The translations under genes were made by a program, and so were the position numbers. Below the pieces are notes generated by a model. That model was not told the DNA's origin. It did no database searches and worked only from the letters and a program-made list of their open reading frames with translations. This document shows positions 45,588 through 56,874 of a DNA stretch of 64,000 nucleotides, piece after piece. Position 1 is the first letter of the stretch, and every line of letters begins with the position of its first letter. Source of the stretch: Muscardinus avellanarius. Lineage: Eukaryota > Chordata > Mammalia > Rodentia > Gliridae. The stretch covers positions 73,882,635-73,946,634 of the forward strand of contig OY726569.1 of the NCBI GenBank assembly GCA_963383645.1. The letters are read 5' to 3'.

Positions 45588-46241
45588 TAGTACTGAGGAT
45601 TGAACCTAGGCATTCTACCTCCAAGCTACATCCCCAGCCCAATTTTATTTATTTGAAACAAGAGTCTCACTAAGTTTCTTTCTTTTTTTTTTTTTTTTTG
45701 CAGGTCTGGGGATGGAACCCAGGGGCATTCTACCTCTGAACTACACCCTCTGCCTATTTTTTTATTCTTATTTTGAAACCGATTCTCACTGAGTTGCAGA
45801 AGTAGCTGAGGCTGTCTGCGAACCGCGATCCTCAGATCCCAGCCTCCAGAATGCTGGGATTACAAGCATGAGCCACCACGCCGGGCTTCACTAAATTTCT
45901 GAGCCTTGATACATTGCCAAGGCTAGCTTTGGACCCTTGGTCCTCCTGTCTCATCCTCCTAAGTACTGGGATTACAGGAATGTACCACTATGCCTGGTTT
46001 ATATGAAGCTTGAATTACATCAGAAATCCTTTATTTATTTTTTGTGTGTGGGTCTGGGGATGGAACCCAGAGACAGAATCCGAGCTCCATTCCCTGCCCT
46101 ATTTTTTATTCTTTATTTTGAAATAGGGTCTAAATTGCGGAGGTTCTCATTAAGTAGCTGAAGCTGTCCACAAACCGTGATCCTCCGGTCTCAGCCTCCC
46201 GAATGCTGGGATTACAAGCCTGCGCCACCATGCCCAGCTTG
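45588..46241 (-). mobile_element. Nested minus-strand SINEs
   Basis: The outer copy (45588-45683 and 45889-46000) is split in its B1 half by a type I copy (45684-45888). A separate type I-like copy is at 46042-46241. Confidence 0.8.
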
Positions 46242-46273
46242 ACCTCCTTTATTTTTATTTGCAAAATCTAGCA

Positions 46274-46580
46274 ACCTGACAAGCATGGTGGAAAGTTTTA
46301 TAATCCTAGTATTCAGGAGGCTGAGACAGGAGGATCACCGGTTGGAGACCAGCCTCAGCAACTTAGTGAGATCCTGTTTCAAAATAAAAAGTGAAAAAAT
46401 AATGGGGATGGGGGGATGTAGCTTGGAGAAAGAATGCTCTGGGTTCAATCCCCAGTACCATTAAGAAAAGAGAGAGAGAGGGGCATAGTAGTGCACACTT
46501 GTAATCCTAGTACTTGGGAGATTGAGACAGGAGAATTGCAGGTTCACAGCCAGCCTCAACTACTTAATGAGGCCCTTTGC

Positions 46581-46611
<31 letters not shown>

Positions 46612-47174
46612 GGTGGTACTGGGGGTGGAACCCTGAGGCTTTCTACCTCCGGGCTATACTCCCAGACCTTTTTTATATTTTATTTGGAAACAGGGTCTCA
46701 CTAAGTTGCCGAGAGCCTCACTAAGTAGCTGAGGCTGGCTTCGAACCCGTGTAATCCTCCTGTCTCAGCCTCCCAAGCACGGGGATTACAAGCGTGCGCC
46801 ACCACGCCCAGCAACCTTTGCAATTTATTAAAATCCTGTTTCAGCCAGGCAAGATGGCACACGCTTGTAATCCCAGCGCTTGGGAGGCTGAGACAGGAGG
46901 ATCATGCAGGTTCGAAGCCAGGCTCAGCTACTTAGTGAGGCTCTCAGTAACTTAGTGAGACCCTGTTTCCAAATAAAATATAAAATAGGTCTGGGAGTGC
47001 AGCCCAGAGACAGAAAGCCCCTGGGTTCCATCGTGTTTCAAAATAAAGAATAAAATAATCGAACTGGGTTGGAGCTCAGAGGTAGAATGCTCCTTGGTTC
47101 AATTCCCCCCAGTACCACAAGGAAGGAAGGAAGGAAGGAAGGAAGGAAGGAAGGAAGGAAGGAAGGAAGGAAGT
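46274..47174. mobile_element. SINE cluster ending in (GGAA)n
   Basis: A plus-strand copy (46274-46480). A plus-strand head (46481-46584 and 46813-46849) is split by a minus-strand type II copy (46585-46812). A plus-strand type II copy (46850-47030) is followed by the outer linker and tail (47031-47115), then (GGAA)14 (47119-47173). Confidence 0.78.
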
Positions 47175-47191
47175 AAGTCAATCTAGCTGTC

Positions 47192-48002
47192 CAGTGTGGT
47201 GGCACATGCTTTTAATCCCAGTACTTCAGAGGCTGATACAGGAGGTTCGCAGGTTCATGGCCAGGCTCAGCTACTTAGTGAGGTCCTCTGCAATTTAGGG
47301 AGACCCTGTTTCAAAATAAAGAATAACAAATAGGGCTGGGGATGTAGTAACGGAGGTAGGATGCCCCTCTGTTCAATCCCCAGTAACGCAAAAAGAAAAA
47401 CAAAGATAAAGCACAGCTGGGCGTGGTGGCGCACGCTTGTAATCCTAGTACTTAGGAGGCCGAGACGGGAGGATCACGGGCTGGAAGCCAGCCGCAGCAG
47501 CTTAGTGAGGCTCTCAGCCTTCCAAGTATCAGCATTACAAGCATGTGTCACTATTCCCAACATTCTGTTTTGTTTTGTTGTTTCAGTCCTGGGTATTGAA
47601 TCCAGGAACATTCTTTCTCTGAGCTACACTCCCCACCCTATTATTTTTATTTTTTATTTTGAAACAGGGACTCCCTATGTTTAGAAGAGTCTCACTACTT
47701 TCTATCCTCAAACCTGCAATCATCCTGTTTTGGCCTCCCGAGTACTGGGATTACGGTAGTGCACCACCACATCTGGCTCTAATTTATTTATTTATGTATT
47801 TATTTGTGGTACTGGGGAATGAACCCAAATGCATCCTACCTCTAAACTACACCCCAGCCTGACTTTATTTCTTATTTGGAAACAGTCCTGCTAAGTTTGT
47901 GAGATTCTCATTACTTGCTGAGGCTGTCCTCTAAAGTGTGATCCTCTTGTCTCAGCCTCCCAAATACTGGGATTATGGGCACGCACCACCACACCTGGCT
48001 AT

Positions 48003-48037
<35 letters not shown>

Positions 48038-48892
48038 TTCTTGCGATACTGAGGACTGAACCCAGGGGCATTCTACATCCGAACTACACCCCAAGCTCTA
48101 TTTTTTATTCTTTATTTTGAAACAGAGTTTCATTAAATTGTGGAGGGCCTTCACTAAGTAGAGAGGCTGGAGACAAACCTGTGATCCTCCTGTCTTAACA
48201 GCCTTCCAAATACCAGGATTACAAGCATGCACTACCATACCCACCTTTATAATTTTTTTGTGTGTATGTGGAACTGGGGATGGAACTTAGGGGCTTTCTA
48301 CCTCCAGGCTACACTCCCAGACCAATTTTATATTTCATTTGAAAACAGGGTCTCACTGAGTTGCAGAGAGCCTCAATAAGTAGCTGAGGCTGGCTTTGCA
48401 CCTGCGTGATCCTCCTGTCTCAGCCTCCCAAGTACTGGGATTACAAACATGGGCCACCACGCCCAGCTTCTAATTTTTTTTTTTTTTTTTTTTTTTTTTT
48501 TGGTACTGGGGGTGGAACCCAGAGGCTTTCTACCTCCGGGTTTTTTTTATATTTTTATTTGGAAACAGGGTCTCGCTAAGTTGCTGAGAGCCTCACTAAG
48601 TAGCTGAGGCTGGCTTTGAACCTGTGTGGTCCTCCTGTCTCAGCCTCCCAAGCGCGGGGATTACAAGCGTGCCCACCACGCCCGGCTTAATTTATTTTTT
48701 AAAGTGAAATTTCCCCCTATATTTGGGAGGCTGAGACAGGAAGATCACAGGTTCCTTACCAGCCTTGGCTACTTAGTGATGTCCTCTGCAACTTAGTGAG
48801 ACCCTGTTTCCAAATAAAAAATAAAATAGGACTGGGGGTGTGGCCTAAAGGAAGAATGTCTCTGGGTTCAATTCCCAGTTACACACACAGAA
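47192..48892. mobile_element. Mixed SINE cluster
   Basis: Plus-strand copy (47192-47394). Plus-strand head (47414-47518) fused to a minus-strand head piece (47519-47560). Minus-strand copies at 47575-47778, 47804-48000, 48041-48245 (preceded by (TTTA)10), 48255-48473 (type II) and 48475-48688 (type II with an internal deletion at 'cctccgggtttttttt'). A 5'-truncated plus-strand copy at 48715-48892. Confidence 0.76.
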
Positions 48893-49441
48893 AAGAACAT
48901 TTTTCACATGTCTGGAAGTGTTTCCAAGCTATGAAGTGTTGGATATAGTTAATATTTGCTACTAGAATTTCCTACTCATATTTCCACATTTCAACTTACT
49001 TCCCAGACGTTTGGTTCAAGTTTGTCATGCATACTTCCTCATGATGAAGAAATCTACTTTAAAATAATTCTTGTAAAATGGCCAAAGTGGGCAGAAATTC
49101 TCAATGGCCAGGATTATTCATTTGGTATTTATTCAGTGATATTTACCTATGCTATTCTATGCCAACCATCTGGATTTTGTATATTTGAAAATTTCCTGAC
49201 AAAATCATCATGATCCAGCTGTTTTTATTTATTTTAACTTAAGGTTTTGCATGAATAGTGAACTCTCAGAAAGAGTTAGTGTTTATTGCACTAGGTCATT
49301 TAGCCAAGAGGTTTTTTTTTTTTTTTTTTCCCCCAGAAACAGTTCTATGGAGGTATAATGTTCATTAAGTATATATACTTAAGTATATCTATTATATACT
49401 TATATATTATACTTAATACTTAAATATGTTTATTTATTTAT
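48893..49441. other. Unassigned AT-rich sequence
   Basis: No SINE or exon recognised. An 85-codon plus-strand frame has no family I can name. A palindromic-looking tata/tatt-rich stretch occurs at 49368-49430. Confidence 0.45.
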
Positions 49442-50085
49442 TTATTGGTGGTACTGGGGATTGAGCCCAGAGCATTCTACTTCTTTTTTTGGGGGGCGGG
49501 GGGTCTGAGGATGGAACCCAGAGGCATTTGATCTCCGAACTACACCCCCTGCCCAATTTTTTATTCTTTATTTTGAAACAGGGTCTCACTGAGTTGCAGA
49601 GGGCCTCACTAAGTAGCTGAGGCTGTCCACGAACCGTTATCCTCAGGTCTCAGCCTCCCAAATGCTGGGATTACAAGCGTGCACCACCATGCCCAGCTAG
49701 GGCATTCTACTTCTGAGCTATACCTCCAGCCCTATTTTTCTTTTTTGGTACTGGGGATGGAACCAAGGGACATTCTACCTCTGAGCTACATTCCCAGCTT
49801 TTTTTATTTTTTATTTTGAAACAAGGTCTCACTGCATTGCAGAGGGCCTCACAAGTTGCTGAAGCTAGCGGCAAATCTGTGGTCCTTCTGTTTCAGCCTC
49901 CCAAGCACTGGGATTACAAGTGTACCATGCTTGGCTTCTATTTTCCTTTTTTATTTTGAAACGGGGTCTCACTAAGTTGTGGAGAACCTCACTATAAATT
50001 GAGGAAGCGGGCTACAAACTTGAGATTTCCTATATCAACCTCCTGAGTACTGACATTTTAAGTGTGCACCACCACACCTGGCTCA
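49442..50085 (-). mobile_element. Nested minus-strand SINEs
   Basis: The outer tail (49442-49485 and 49701-49746) is split by a type I copy (49486-49700) with gcattctacttct repeated at both edges. A copy at 49747-49938 is followed by the outer B1 half (49939-50085). Confidence 0.8.
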
Positions 50086-50234
50086 TTGAGTATCTTCAGT
50101 ATACTAAATACCAGCACCACCAAAGAAAAAGTACTTATACGCACACTGTAACAATATGGTCAGGTTGTACTTTGTAATGGAAAAAATAAAACAAGCTTTC
50201 TTCTGTATTCTCACACAGAACACTTTTTGTGATC

Positions 50235-50405
50235 TGATATGTGCATGTTTGACCCACACACCAAGCAATTCGCCACAGGTATCGTACAATTCTTATAGTT
50301 TTCTCTTATAATCCTCTTTATTTCTATAAGACTGGTAAAGATATTATCTCTTTCATTCTTGATTTTAGTAATTTGAATCTCCTCGATTCTGTTACTATCT
50401 ACCCG
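50235..50405 (-). mobile_element. L1 ORF2 reverse-transcriptase fragment
   Basis: The minus-strand translation contains RIEEIQITKIKNERDNI followed by EIKRIIRENY, which fits the L1 ORF2 segment just before the reverse-transcriptase core. It is a short relic. Confidence 0.7.
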
Positions 50406-50715
50406 GAGAGTGTCAGACCCCATAGGTTAAGGGCCTACTCCCATAAGACTAAGTTTCTGACCAACTGGCTATAAGTTAATTTTACTTTGACCAACCCCCT
50501 CCTCTCTTTGGATTCAATAATTTCCCAGAACTCAGTGAAACACTCAGTTTTATTGATTTATTGTAGAGGCCACTATAAAGGATACAGCTGAACAGCTAGA
50601 TGAAGAGGTGCCTAGGGCAAGGAATGGGGGCAGGGGTCTCCCACACCCTCGCTGGCCAATCATCCTCCAGTACCTCCCTGAGCTCAGCAACTTGGGAACT
50701 CAACACATCTGTTAT
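50406..50715. mobile_element. LTR-like old repeat, family unresolved
   Basis: Stretches such as 'tttcccagaactcagtgaaa', 'ttattgtagaggccactata' and 'gctgaacagctagatgaaga' have the look of an old mammalian LTR repeat (recalled pattern, not verified). No open frame. Confidence 0.4.
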
Positions 50716-51618
50716 TCAAGCTGGGTGTGATGGCAAATGCCAGTAATCTCAGCAGAAGGATCAAGAGTTCAAGGTCAGCTGGGCCTGTTGGCACACACCT
50801 GGAATCCCAGTACTTGGGACACGGAGACTGGAGAATCGCAGGTTCAAAACCAGCCTCAGCAACTTAGTTAGGTTGTCAACAACTTAGTGAAACCCTGTTT
50901 CCAAATAAAAAATAAACTAGGGCTGGGGGTATAGCTAGGAGGTAGAATGCCCCAGGGTTCAATCCCCAGCACCACAAAAAAGAAAAAAAAAAAAAATTCA
51001 AGGCTGGTCTCAGCAGTTTAGCACCTCATAGTCTGCCTCAAATTAAAAAATAAAAATTAGGCCGGGCGTGGTGGCACACGCTTGTAATCCCAGCATTCGG
51101 GAGGCTGAGACCAGAGGATTGCAGTTCGCGGACAGCCTCAGCTACTTAGTGAGGCCCTCTGCAACTCAGTGAGACCCGGTTTCAAAATAAAGAATAAAAA
51201 TTAGGGCAGGGGGTGTAGCTCGGAGGTCAAATGCCTCTGGGTTCCATCTCCAGACCCGCAAAAGTAAATAAATAAATAAATAAAAATAAATAAATAAAAA
51301 TAAAAATTAAGGACCGGGTGTGTAGCTCAGTGCTCAGTGTTAAGTAGCAGACCATCCCTGGCTTCAATCCTTAGTCTGCAAATAAAAAACTAGTAATATT
51401 CCATGTGTGGTGGCTCATGCTTGTAATCCCAGTACTTGGGAGGCTGAGGCAGGAGGATCGCAGTTAGCAGCCAGCCGCAGCTACTTAGTAAGGCCCTCCG
51501 CAATTTAGTGAGACCCTGTTTCAAAATAAAGAATAAAAAATAGGGCAGAGGGTGTAGTTTGGAGGACAAATGCCCCTGAGTTCCATCCCCAGACCCGCAA
51601 TAAATAAATAAATAAATT
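50716..51618 (+). mobile_element. Plus-strand SINE cluster
   Basis: An outer B1 half (50719-50780 and 50997-51058) is split by a type IV copy (50781-50996), with agttcaagg / attcaagg at the edges. A type I copy with an (AAAT)n tail (51061-51308), a dID/ID tail (51309-51390) and a type I-like copy (51400-51618) follow. Confidence 0.8.
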
Positions 51619-51649
51619 ATTATTCAAAGGTTCTTGTTTCTTTGTTTCT

Positions 51650-52245
51650 GTCATGCAGGGGATTGAACCCAGGGGTGTTTTACCTCCAAGCTACACCTCC
51701 AATTTTTTGTTTGTTTTGGTGGTACTGGGGTTCCTGGAAGCCCTTCTACCTCCGGGCTACACTCCCAGACCTATTTTTATATTTTTATTTGGAAACAGGG
51801 TCTCCTAAGCCAGAAAGGCTGGCTCTGAACGCGATCCTCCTGTCTCTGCCTCCCAAGTGCGGGGATTACAAGCGTGCGCCACCACGCCTGGCTGTGGGGT
51901 TTTTTTTTTGTGTGTGTGTGGTACTGGGGGTGGAACCCAGAGGCTATCTACCTCCGGGCTATACCCCCAGACCTTTTTTATATTTTATTTGGAAACAGGG
52001 TCTCACTAAGTTGCTGAAAGCCTCACTAAGTAGCTGAGGCTGACTTCGAACCTGTGCGATCCTCCTGTCTCAGCCTCCCAAGTGTGGGGATTATAAGTGT
52101 GCGCCACCACGACTGGTGAAATGAGCACTTGGGAGGCTGAGACAGGAGGATCGCACAGGTTCGAAGCCAGCCTCAGCTACTTAGTGAGGCTCTCAGCAAC
52201 TTAGTGAGACCCTGTAGAAAGCCTTTGGGTTCCACCCCCAGTACC
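51650..52245. mobile_element. SINEs of types III and II
   Basis: A minus-strand dID tail (51650-51710), a minus-strand type III copy (51712-51893), a minus-strand type II copy (51910-52118), and a plus-strand type II copy with 5' truncation and a deletion that joins 'gagaccctgt' to 'agaaagcc' (52124-52245). Confidence 0.8.
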
Positions 52246-52284
52246 ACACACACACACACATACACACGTGACGAAAGAATAAGA

Positions 52285-54189
52285 AGTGAGAGGAGGAGCC
52301 AACATGGTGGCAGCCAGCCTCCGCAACAGTTGCTGGCAGTGGCCAAATAGGACAGGTATTCCTCTAAGAAACCCCAGACATCAGATTTTGGCTTAATATC
52401 AGATTGGGACAATATATATAGAAGACATTTATAGCCATGACTTCCTAACTAAAATATAAGAAAGAAGAGACGGACCAAGATGGCGTTGACAGCAGTAGCA
52501 GAGGCAGCCATTATTCGGGAGAGGTAGACAAAACCAATCCAACCCGCCTTGGAACTACTGGAGAAATCTCCCCCAAAAAGACTGCTCCTGCCCCACATGC
52601 TCAGGAATTCTGGACAACACACTATGTAAGAAAAATGCTCGGGAGGAGGGTCAAGATGGCAGCGGCAGCAATGGCCAGTATCGGAGAGAGGCAGGTAGAT
52701 TCATTCTAATCCACCTTGAACTTTTGAGGGAATCTCCCTGAAAGTAGACTGTACCTGCCTCACATGCTCAGGAACTCTGGACAACATACTATGTAAGAAA
52801 AATGTTCGGGGCGCGTCAGATGGAGCCCTGCATAAGCAGGTCTGTCGGCGCCCGCGTCATGGGAGCCAAGGGTGCTCCTCTGCACAGCGCTGGGGCTGGG
52901 TGTGCTCAGAGCAGCAGAACCCGCTCTCCGTGGTGAAGCTGTGGGCCTCCGCTCTTGGTGGGGAGATAAAACACATTGCTACCAAGTACTTGTGCCCCCA
53001 ACTCCTGCAAAAGACACGCACTATTTTATTTTATTAAAAAATATTGAAGAGGGAGGAAGATGGCGGTGGCTACAGTTACAGCTGCAGCGGCAACCATGGC
53101 TGCAGCGGTGATGGTTAGCAGCGGCTGAATAGGATATGCATCCCCTTGAGAAACCCTGGACAACAGATTTTGATTTAATAGCTGATTGGGACAACACACA
53201 GAAACATTTCCAGTCATGACTTCCTATATGAAATATAGGAGAGAGAGTGGAAAATGGCAGAATTAGAGGCAAGACTGCAGCGCAGCGCCCACCACTACAA
53301 GAAAAATGATTTTTGGAGTAATATTCCAGAAGAGATCAGAAAGCAGACTGCTCCTGCCACATATGCACGGGAATACTTAACAACAACATACTCTAGGAGA
53401 GACCAAGAAGGCGGCAGCCAGTATTCAGGAGAGGCAGGCAGATCCAACCAAATCCACCTTGAATAAGAAATCTCTCCAAAAGTAAACTGTTCCTGCCCCA
53501 CATGCTCAGGAACCCTAGACAACATACTATGTAAGAAAAAGTTTTGCGGAGACAGACCAAGATGGTGGTAGTGGCGGCGGCCAGTGTTCAGGAGAGGCAG
53601 ACAGATCCAATCCAATCCACCTTGAATTTTTGAAACTATCTCCCCAAGCTGGGCGTAGTGACGCACGCTTGTAATCCCCGTGCTTGGGAGGCAGAGACAG
53701 GAGGATCGAAGCCAGCCACGTGCACTGGCTTAGGAGACCCTGTTTCCAAATAAAAAAATGTAAAAATAAGTCTGGGAGTATAGCCTGGAGGTAGAAGGGC
53801 TTCCAGGAACCCCAGTACCACCAAAAAAAAAAAAGAAAGAAAAAAAGAAAGAAAATATCTCCCCAAAAGTAGACTGTTGCCACATATGTGCAGGAATTCT
53901 GGACAACATATTATGTAAGAAAAATGTCCGGGGCAAGTCAGAGGGAGCCCTGCCTGTATTGCTGGGCCGATTTGCTGCACTGGTCCTGGGAGACCTCAGC
54001 TCATGGCCGCTGCGCTCCACTGTGCTGCGCTGGGGGCCAGGGTGTGCTTGGAGCAGTGGATCCCGCTCTCCATGCTGAGGCTGTGAGCCTCCACTTTCAG
54101 TGGGGAGATAAAATCCATTGCTGCTAGGGAATTGGGCTTTCAGCTTCTGAAAATGACAAGTGCTGTTTTCTCCTACTAAAAAAGAAAAT
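52285..54189 (+). mobile_element. L1 5'UTR-like monomer array with higher-order structure
   Basis: Nine units of about 150-260 bp in three classes. Class A (52289-52459, 53042-53238) ends with a 'catgacttcctaxxxxaaatata' motif. Class B (52460-52640, 52641-52807, 53239-53399, 53400-53546, 53547-53927) ends 'gacaacatactatgtaagaa'. Class C (52808-53041, 53928-54189) starts with a gtcaga.ggagccctgc pattern and contains 'ggtggggagataaaa' or 'agtggggagataaaa'. The order is A-B-B-C, A-B-B-B-C. Most A and B units open with a YY1-like core (caagatggc or a variant). Rodent L1 leaders are built of such tandem monomers, which is why I class it this way. Confidence 0.7.
53648..53855 (+). mobile_element. 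Type III SINE inside a B monomer
   Basis: Flanked by tatctccccaa at 53637-53647 and 53856-53866. Its removal restores the monomer. Confidence 0.92.
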
Positions 54190-54374
54190 TGAGCAGGGCA
54201 TGGTGGTACATGCTTATTATCTCAGTACTTGGAAGGCTGAGATAGGAGAATTGTAGGTTCTAGGACAGTCTCAGCAAATAGTAAGACTCTCATCAACCTT
54301 GTGAGATCCTGTTTCCAAATAAATGAAATTGGACTGGGGGTATAGCTCAAAGGTAGAATGACTCTGGGTTCAAT

Positions 54375-54422
<48 letters not shown>
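54190..54422 (+). mobile_element. Type IV SINE with (AC)n tail
   Basis: Full copy (54190-54375) whose tail is an (AC)23 tract (54376-54422). It sits between the monomer array and the L1-type 3' end. Confidence 0.83.
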
Positions 54423-54424
<2 letters not shown>

Positions 54425-54480
54425 CTCCACCATCTTGTATCCTATTAAGATGTATGACTACAATGTACCAATAAAAGATT
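54423..54480 (+). mobile_element. L1-type 3' terminal module
   Basis: 'tgtatgactacaatgtacca' plus 'ataaaa' matches the 3' ends of elements A (18262-18292) and, more weakly, B. It closes the monomer array as the presumed 3' end of the same element. Confidence 0.7.
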
Positions 54481-54481
54481 T

Positions 54482-54660
54482 ACCCCGCGCCTTGGAGGCT
54501 GAGGCAGGAGGATCACGCAGGTTCGAAGCCAGCCTTTGCTGGATTAAGAGACCCTGTTTCTAAATAAAAAATATAAAATAGATCTGGGAGTGTAGCCTGG
54601 AGGTAGAAGTTCCCTGGGTTCCATCCTCAGTACCACCAAAAAACAAAACAAAACAAAAAA
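54482..54660 (+). mobile_element. 5'-truncated type III SINE
   Basis: Begins in the B1 head (ccccgcgccttggagg) and ends in an (AAAAC)n tail. Confidence 0.83.
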
Positions 54661-54671
54661 AATTAAGAAAG

Positions 54672-54874
54672 TTTTTTTTTTTTATGGTACTGGGAGTGGA
54701 ACCCAGAGGCTTTCTACCTCCAGGCTATACTCCCAGACCTTTTTTTACATTTTATTTGGAAACAGGGTCTCACTAAGTTGCTGAAAGCCTCACTAAGTAG
54801 CTGAGGCTGGCTTCGAGCTCCTGTCTCAGCCTCCCAAGCGCGGGGATTACAAGTGTGCACCACCAGGCCCGGCA
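54672..54874 (-). mobile_element. Type II SINE
   Basis: Antisense copy. Imperfect aagaaag repeats flank it. Part of the B1 head ('gtgatcctcctg') is deleted. Confidence 0.85.
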
Positions 54875-54889
54875 AGAAAGATTTTTAAA

Positions 54890-56345
54890 AAACAGGATTT
54901 GGAGATCTTTGTGGACAGTAGTTGTTATCTTCCCATCAAGGACCTGACAGTCCAGATATGTGGTGGTAGCCCTTGCAGCCAACTTAGAGGCAAAACTCTT
55001 ACCACAGGGAATTTTAGCCTCAAAGGCCAAACTTATCATATTAACTCGAGCCTTAGAACTAAGTAAAGAAAAGATAGTAAACATCTACATCAATTTCAGG
55101 TATGGCTTCCTCACTCCACACGTCCACAGAGCATTATACTGAGAAAAAAAAAAAAAAGAATACTAAACTCTGGAGAGAAGGAATTAAAACACCCACAGGA
55201 GATCCTACAACTCCTTAAGGCCATCTGGAAACCCAAGCAGGTAGCAGTCCTTCACTGCCAGGGATACCAACTGGGAAAACAATGGAAGCAGTAGGAAATG
55301 CAAATGCTGACAGAGGCAAAAAGAGCCTCAACTTAAAATCCCCAGGCTGGTTGCACTCCTGTTCCCATGGATGCCAGAGACCAGGCCATGTATTCCTCCC
55401 AGGAAAAGGAATGGCTGGTGACAGAAGGGCCCCACAAGACTCCCGATGGACTGAATGGTTTTACCTAGCGATGGGCAGGTTGCCATTCCTTACCTGTTAG
55501 ATGCTCCCTTAGTTAGAGCAACTCACAAGGTCACCAGTCTAGGCTGAGAAAATACCAAAAACGCCCTCAAAAGGTACTTCTACATTAGCACTTGTCAGCT
55601 TTGGCCAAAAAGGCAAGTCAATGTTATATTCTTGCAGTCAGCCCAATTCAAAGCAAGGACCAGAACAGGCCAAACAGTTGAGGCCACCCCGTTGGAAAAT
55701 ATAACTGCCCCGATGTGGCCAGTACCTACTAGTGAGAGTATGCATTCTTTCTGACTGGGTAGAAGATTTTCCATGCAGGACTGAAAAATCCCTGCCTTGT
55801 AGATAGTTTCAAATAATGGCCCTGCTTTCATCTCAGAGGTCATACAAGCTACAACATGTAGAATACCCCTGGGTTCCATCCCCAGACTCGAAAAAAAAAA
55901 AAAAAATTAGGTGCAGACACTTGCCCTCTGAAATATTGTATGCTGGCCTTTCCAATTGTGTTTTCTCTCTGGGAGTCTTCGAGAATCTGCTTGCATCAGT
56001 TAATGTTGGGGCTAGGAAAAAAATCAACCCAAAACTTTCCACTTGGACCTTAAATAGGGCCCAAATAAGTTTTTTCTCTTCTGTCTACCTGTTTCAGCCA
56101 GAGGACTCAGTATGGGTAAAAGACTGAAACCTCACTCCACTAAAAGCATAGTGGAAGGGACTCTTTACTATTAACTACCCCCACAGCTGCAATATTTGTC
56201 AGGATTCATCATAGCCAACTCAAAAGGGCTGCACCAGAACAACACGGGAAGCTACAACAGACCCAGGCAACTCGACCACGTGACCCTGTGGAAGACACCA
56301 TGCCCGCTCCAGTCACACCCAGAAAGATGACTGATCTACGCACAG
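54890..56345 (+). pseudogene. Decayed gammaretrovirus-like pol (RNase H and integrase)
   Basis: An endogenous retroviral remnant. 54900-55140 resembles the RNase H domain, 55170-55500 its downstream part and the connection to integrase, 55560-55805 the integrase zinc-binding and core regions, and 55905-56250 the integrase C-terminal domain. The frame changes several times, stops occur throughout, and the second core acidic position (about 55815) reads as an asparagine codon. A poly(A) scrap (55143-55157) and a dID fragment interrupt it. No gag, no reverse-transcriptase core and no env were recognised. The copy cannot encode an enzyme. Confidence 0.78.
55856..55907 (+). mobile_element. dID tail fragment inside the pol remnant
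   Basis: 'gtagaatacccctgggttcc' plus 'atccccagactcg' and a poly(A). It splits the integrase region. Confidence 0.75.
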
Positions 56346-56501
56346 CTGAAGTCTGAGGATATTCTTCATCATAAGGACTTTGCTAGGGTTATCCAAAATA
56401 AGCCAGGCCACACCCTCCCATCCCTTCTTACTGCTGGCAAGCTCAAACAGTCCTACACTCTCACTCGCTCTTTCTTTTGCTGATAATAGAAATTCAAAAG
56501 A

Positions 56502-56860
56502 TGAGACCCCAATGGTAGGTGTTATAATGGGATCTTCAAGGGGGAACGAGATAAGAGCCTAAGATGGGAACCACCCTGTACCCACCATGTGGAGCCTAAG
56601 CCACATACCTGCCACATGGGAGGAGCTAGAGGAAATAGGGCTCAGGAAAAGAAACTGAAACTTAACCCAAGCTTCCACACCTGTCAAGCCAATCAAGACC
56701 TGCCCTGATGCCATGAAGCTATATAATCTATATGCCGATGTCATTTGGAGATCAGTCTTCAGACTTTAGTCCTCTGGGCCCTGCTGGTGGAAATAAAGGA
56801 ATTCTCCTTCCCAACCTGCTTTCCAGGGTGTCATCTCTCCATGCCCATTCTCCTGCAACA
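56502..56860 (+). mobile_element. 3' LTR of the gammaretrovirus-like element
   Basis: Starts TG after a purine-rich stretch (aattcaaaaga) and ends CA. It contains a TATA box (ctatataatc, about 56718-56727) and a polyadenylation signal AATAAA (56792-56797), in the order expected of U3-R-U5. Length about 359 bp. It directly follows the pol remnant, with only about 150 bp between them. Confidence 0.72.
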
Positions 56861-56874
56861 TTGCTAAATTACAA

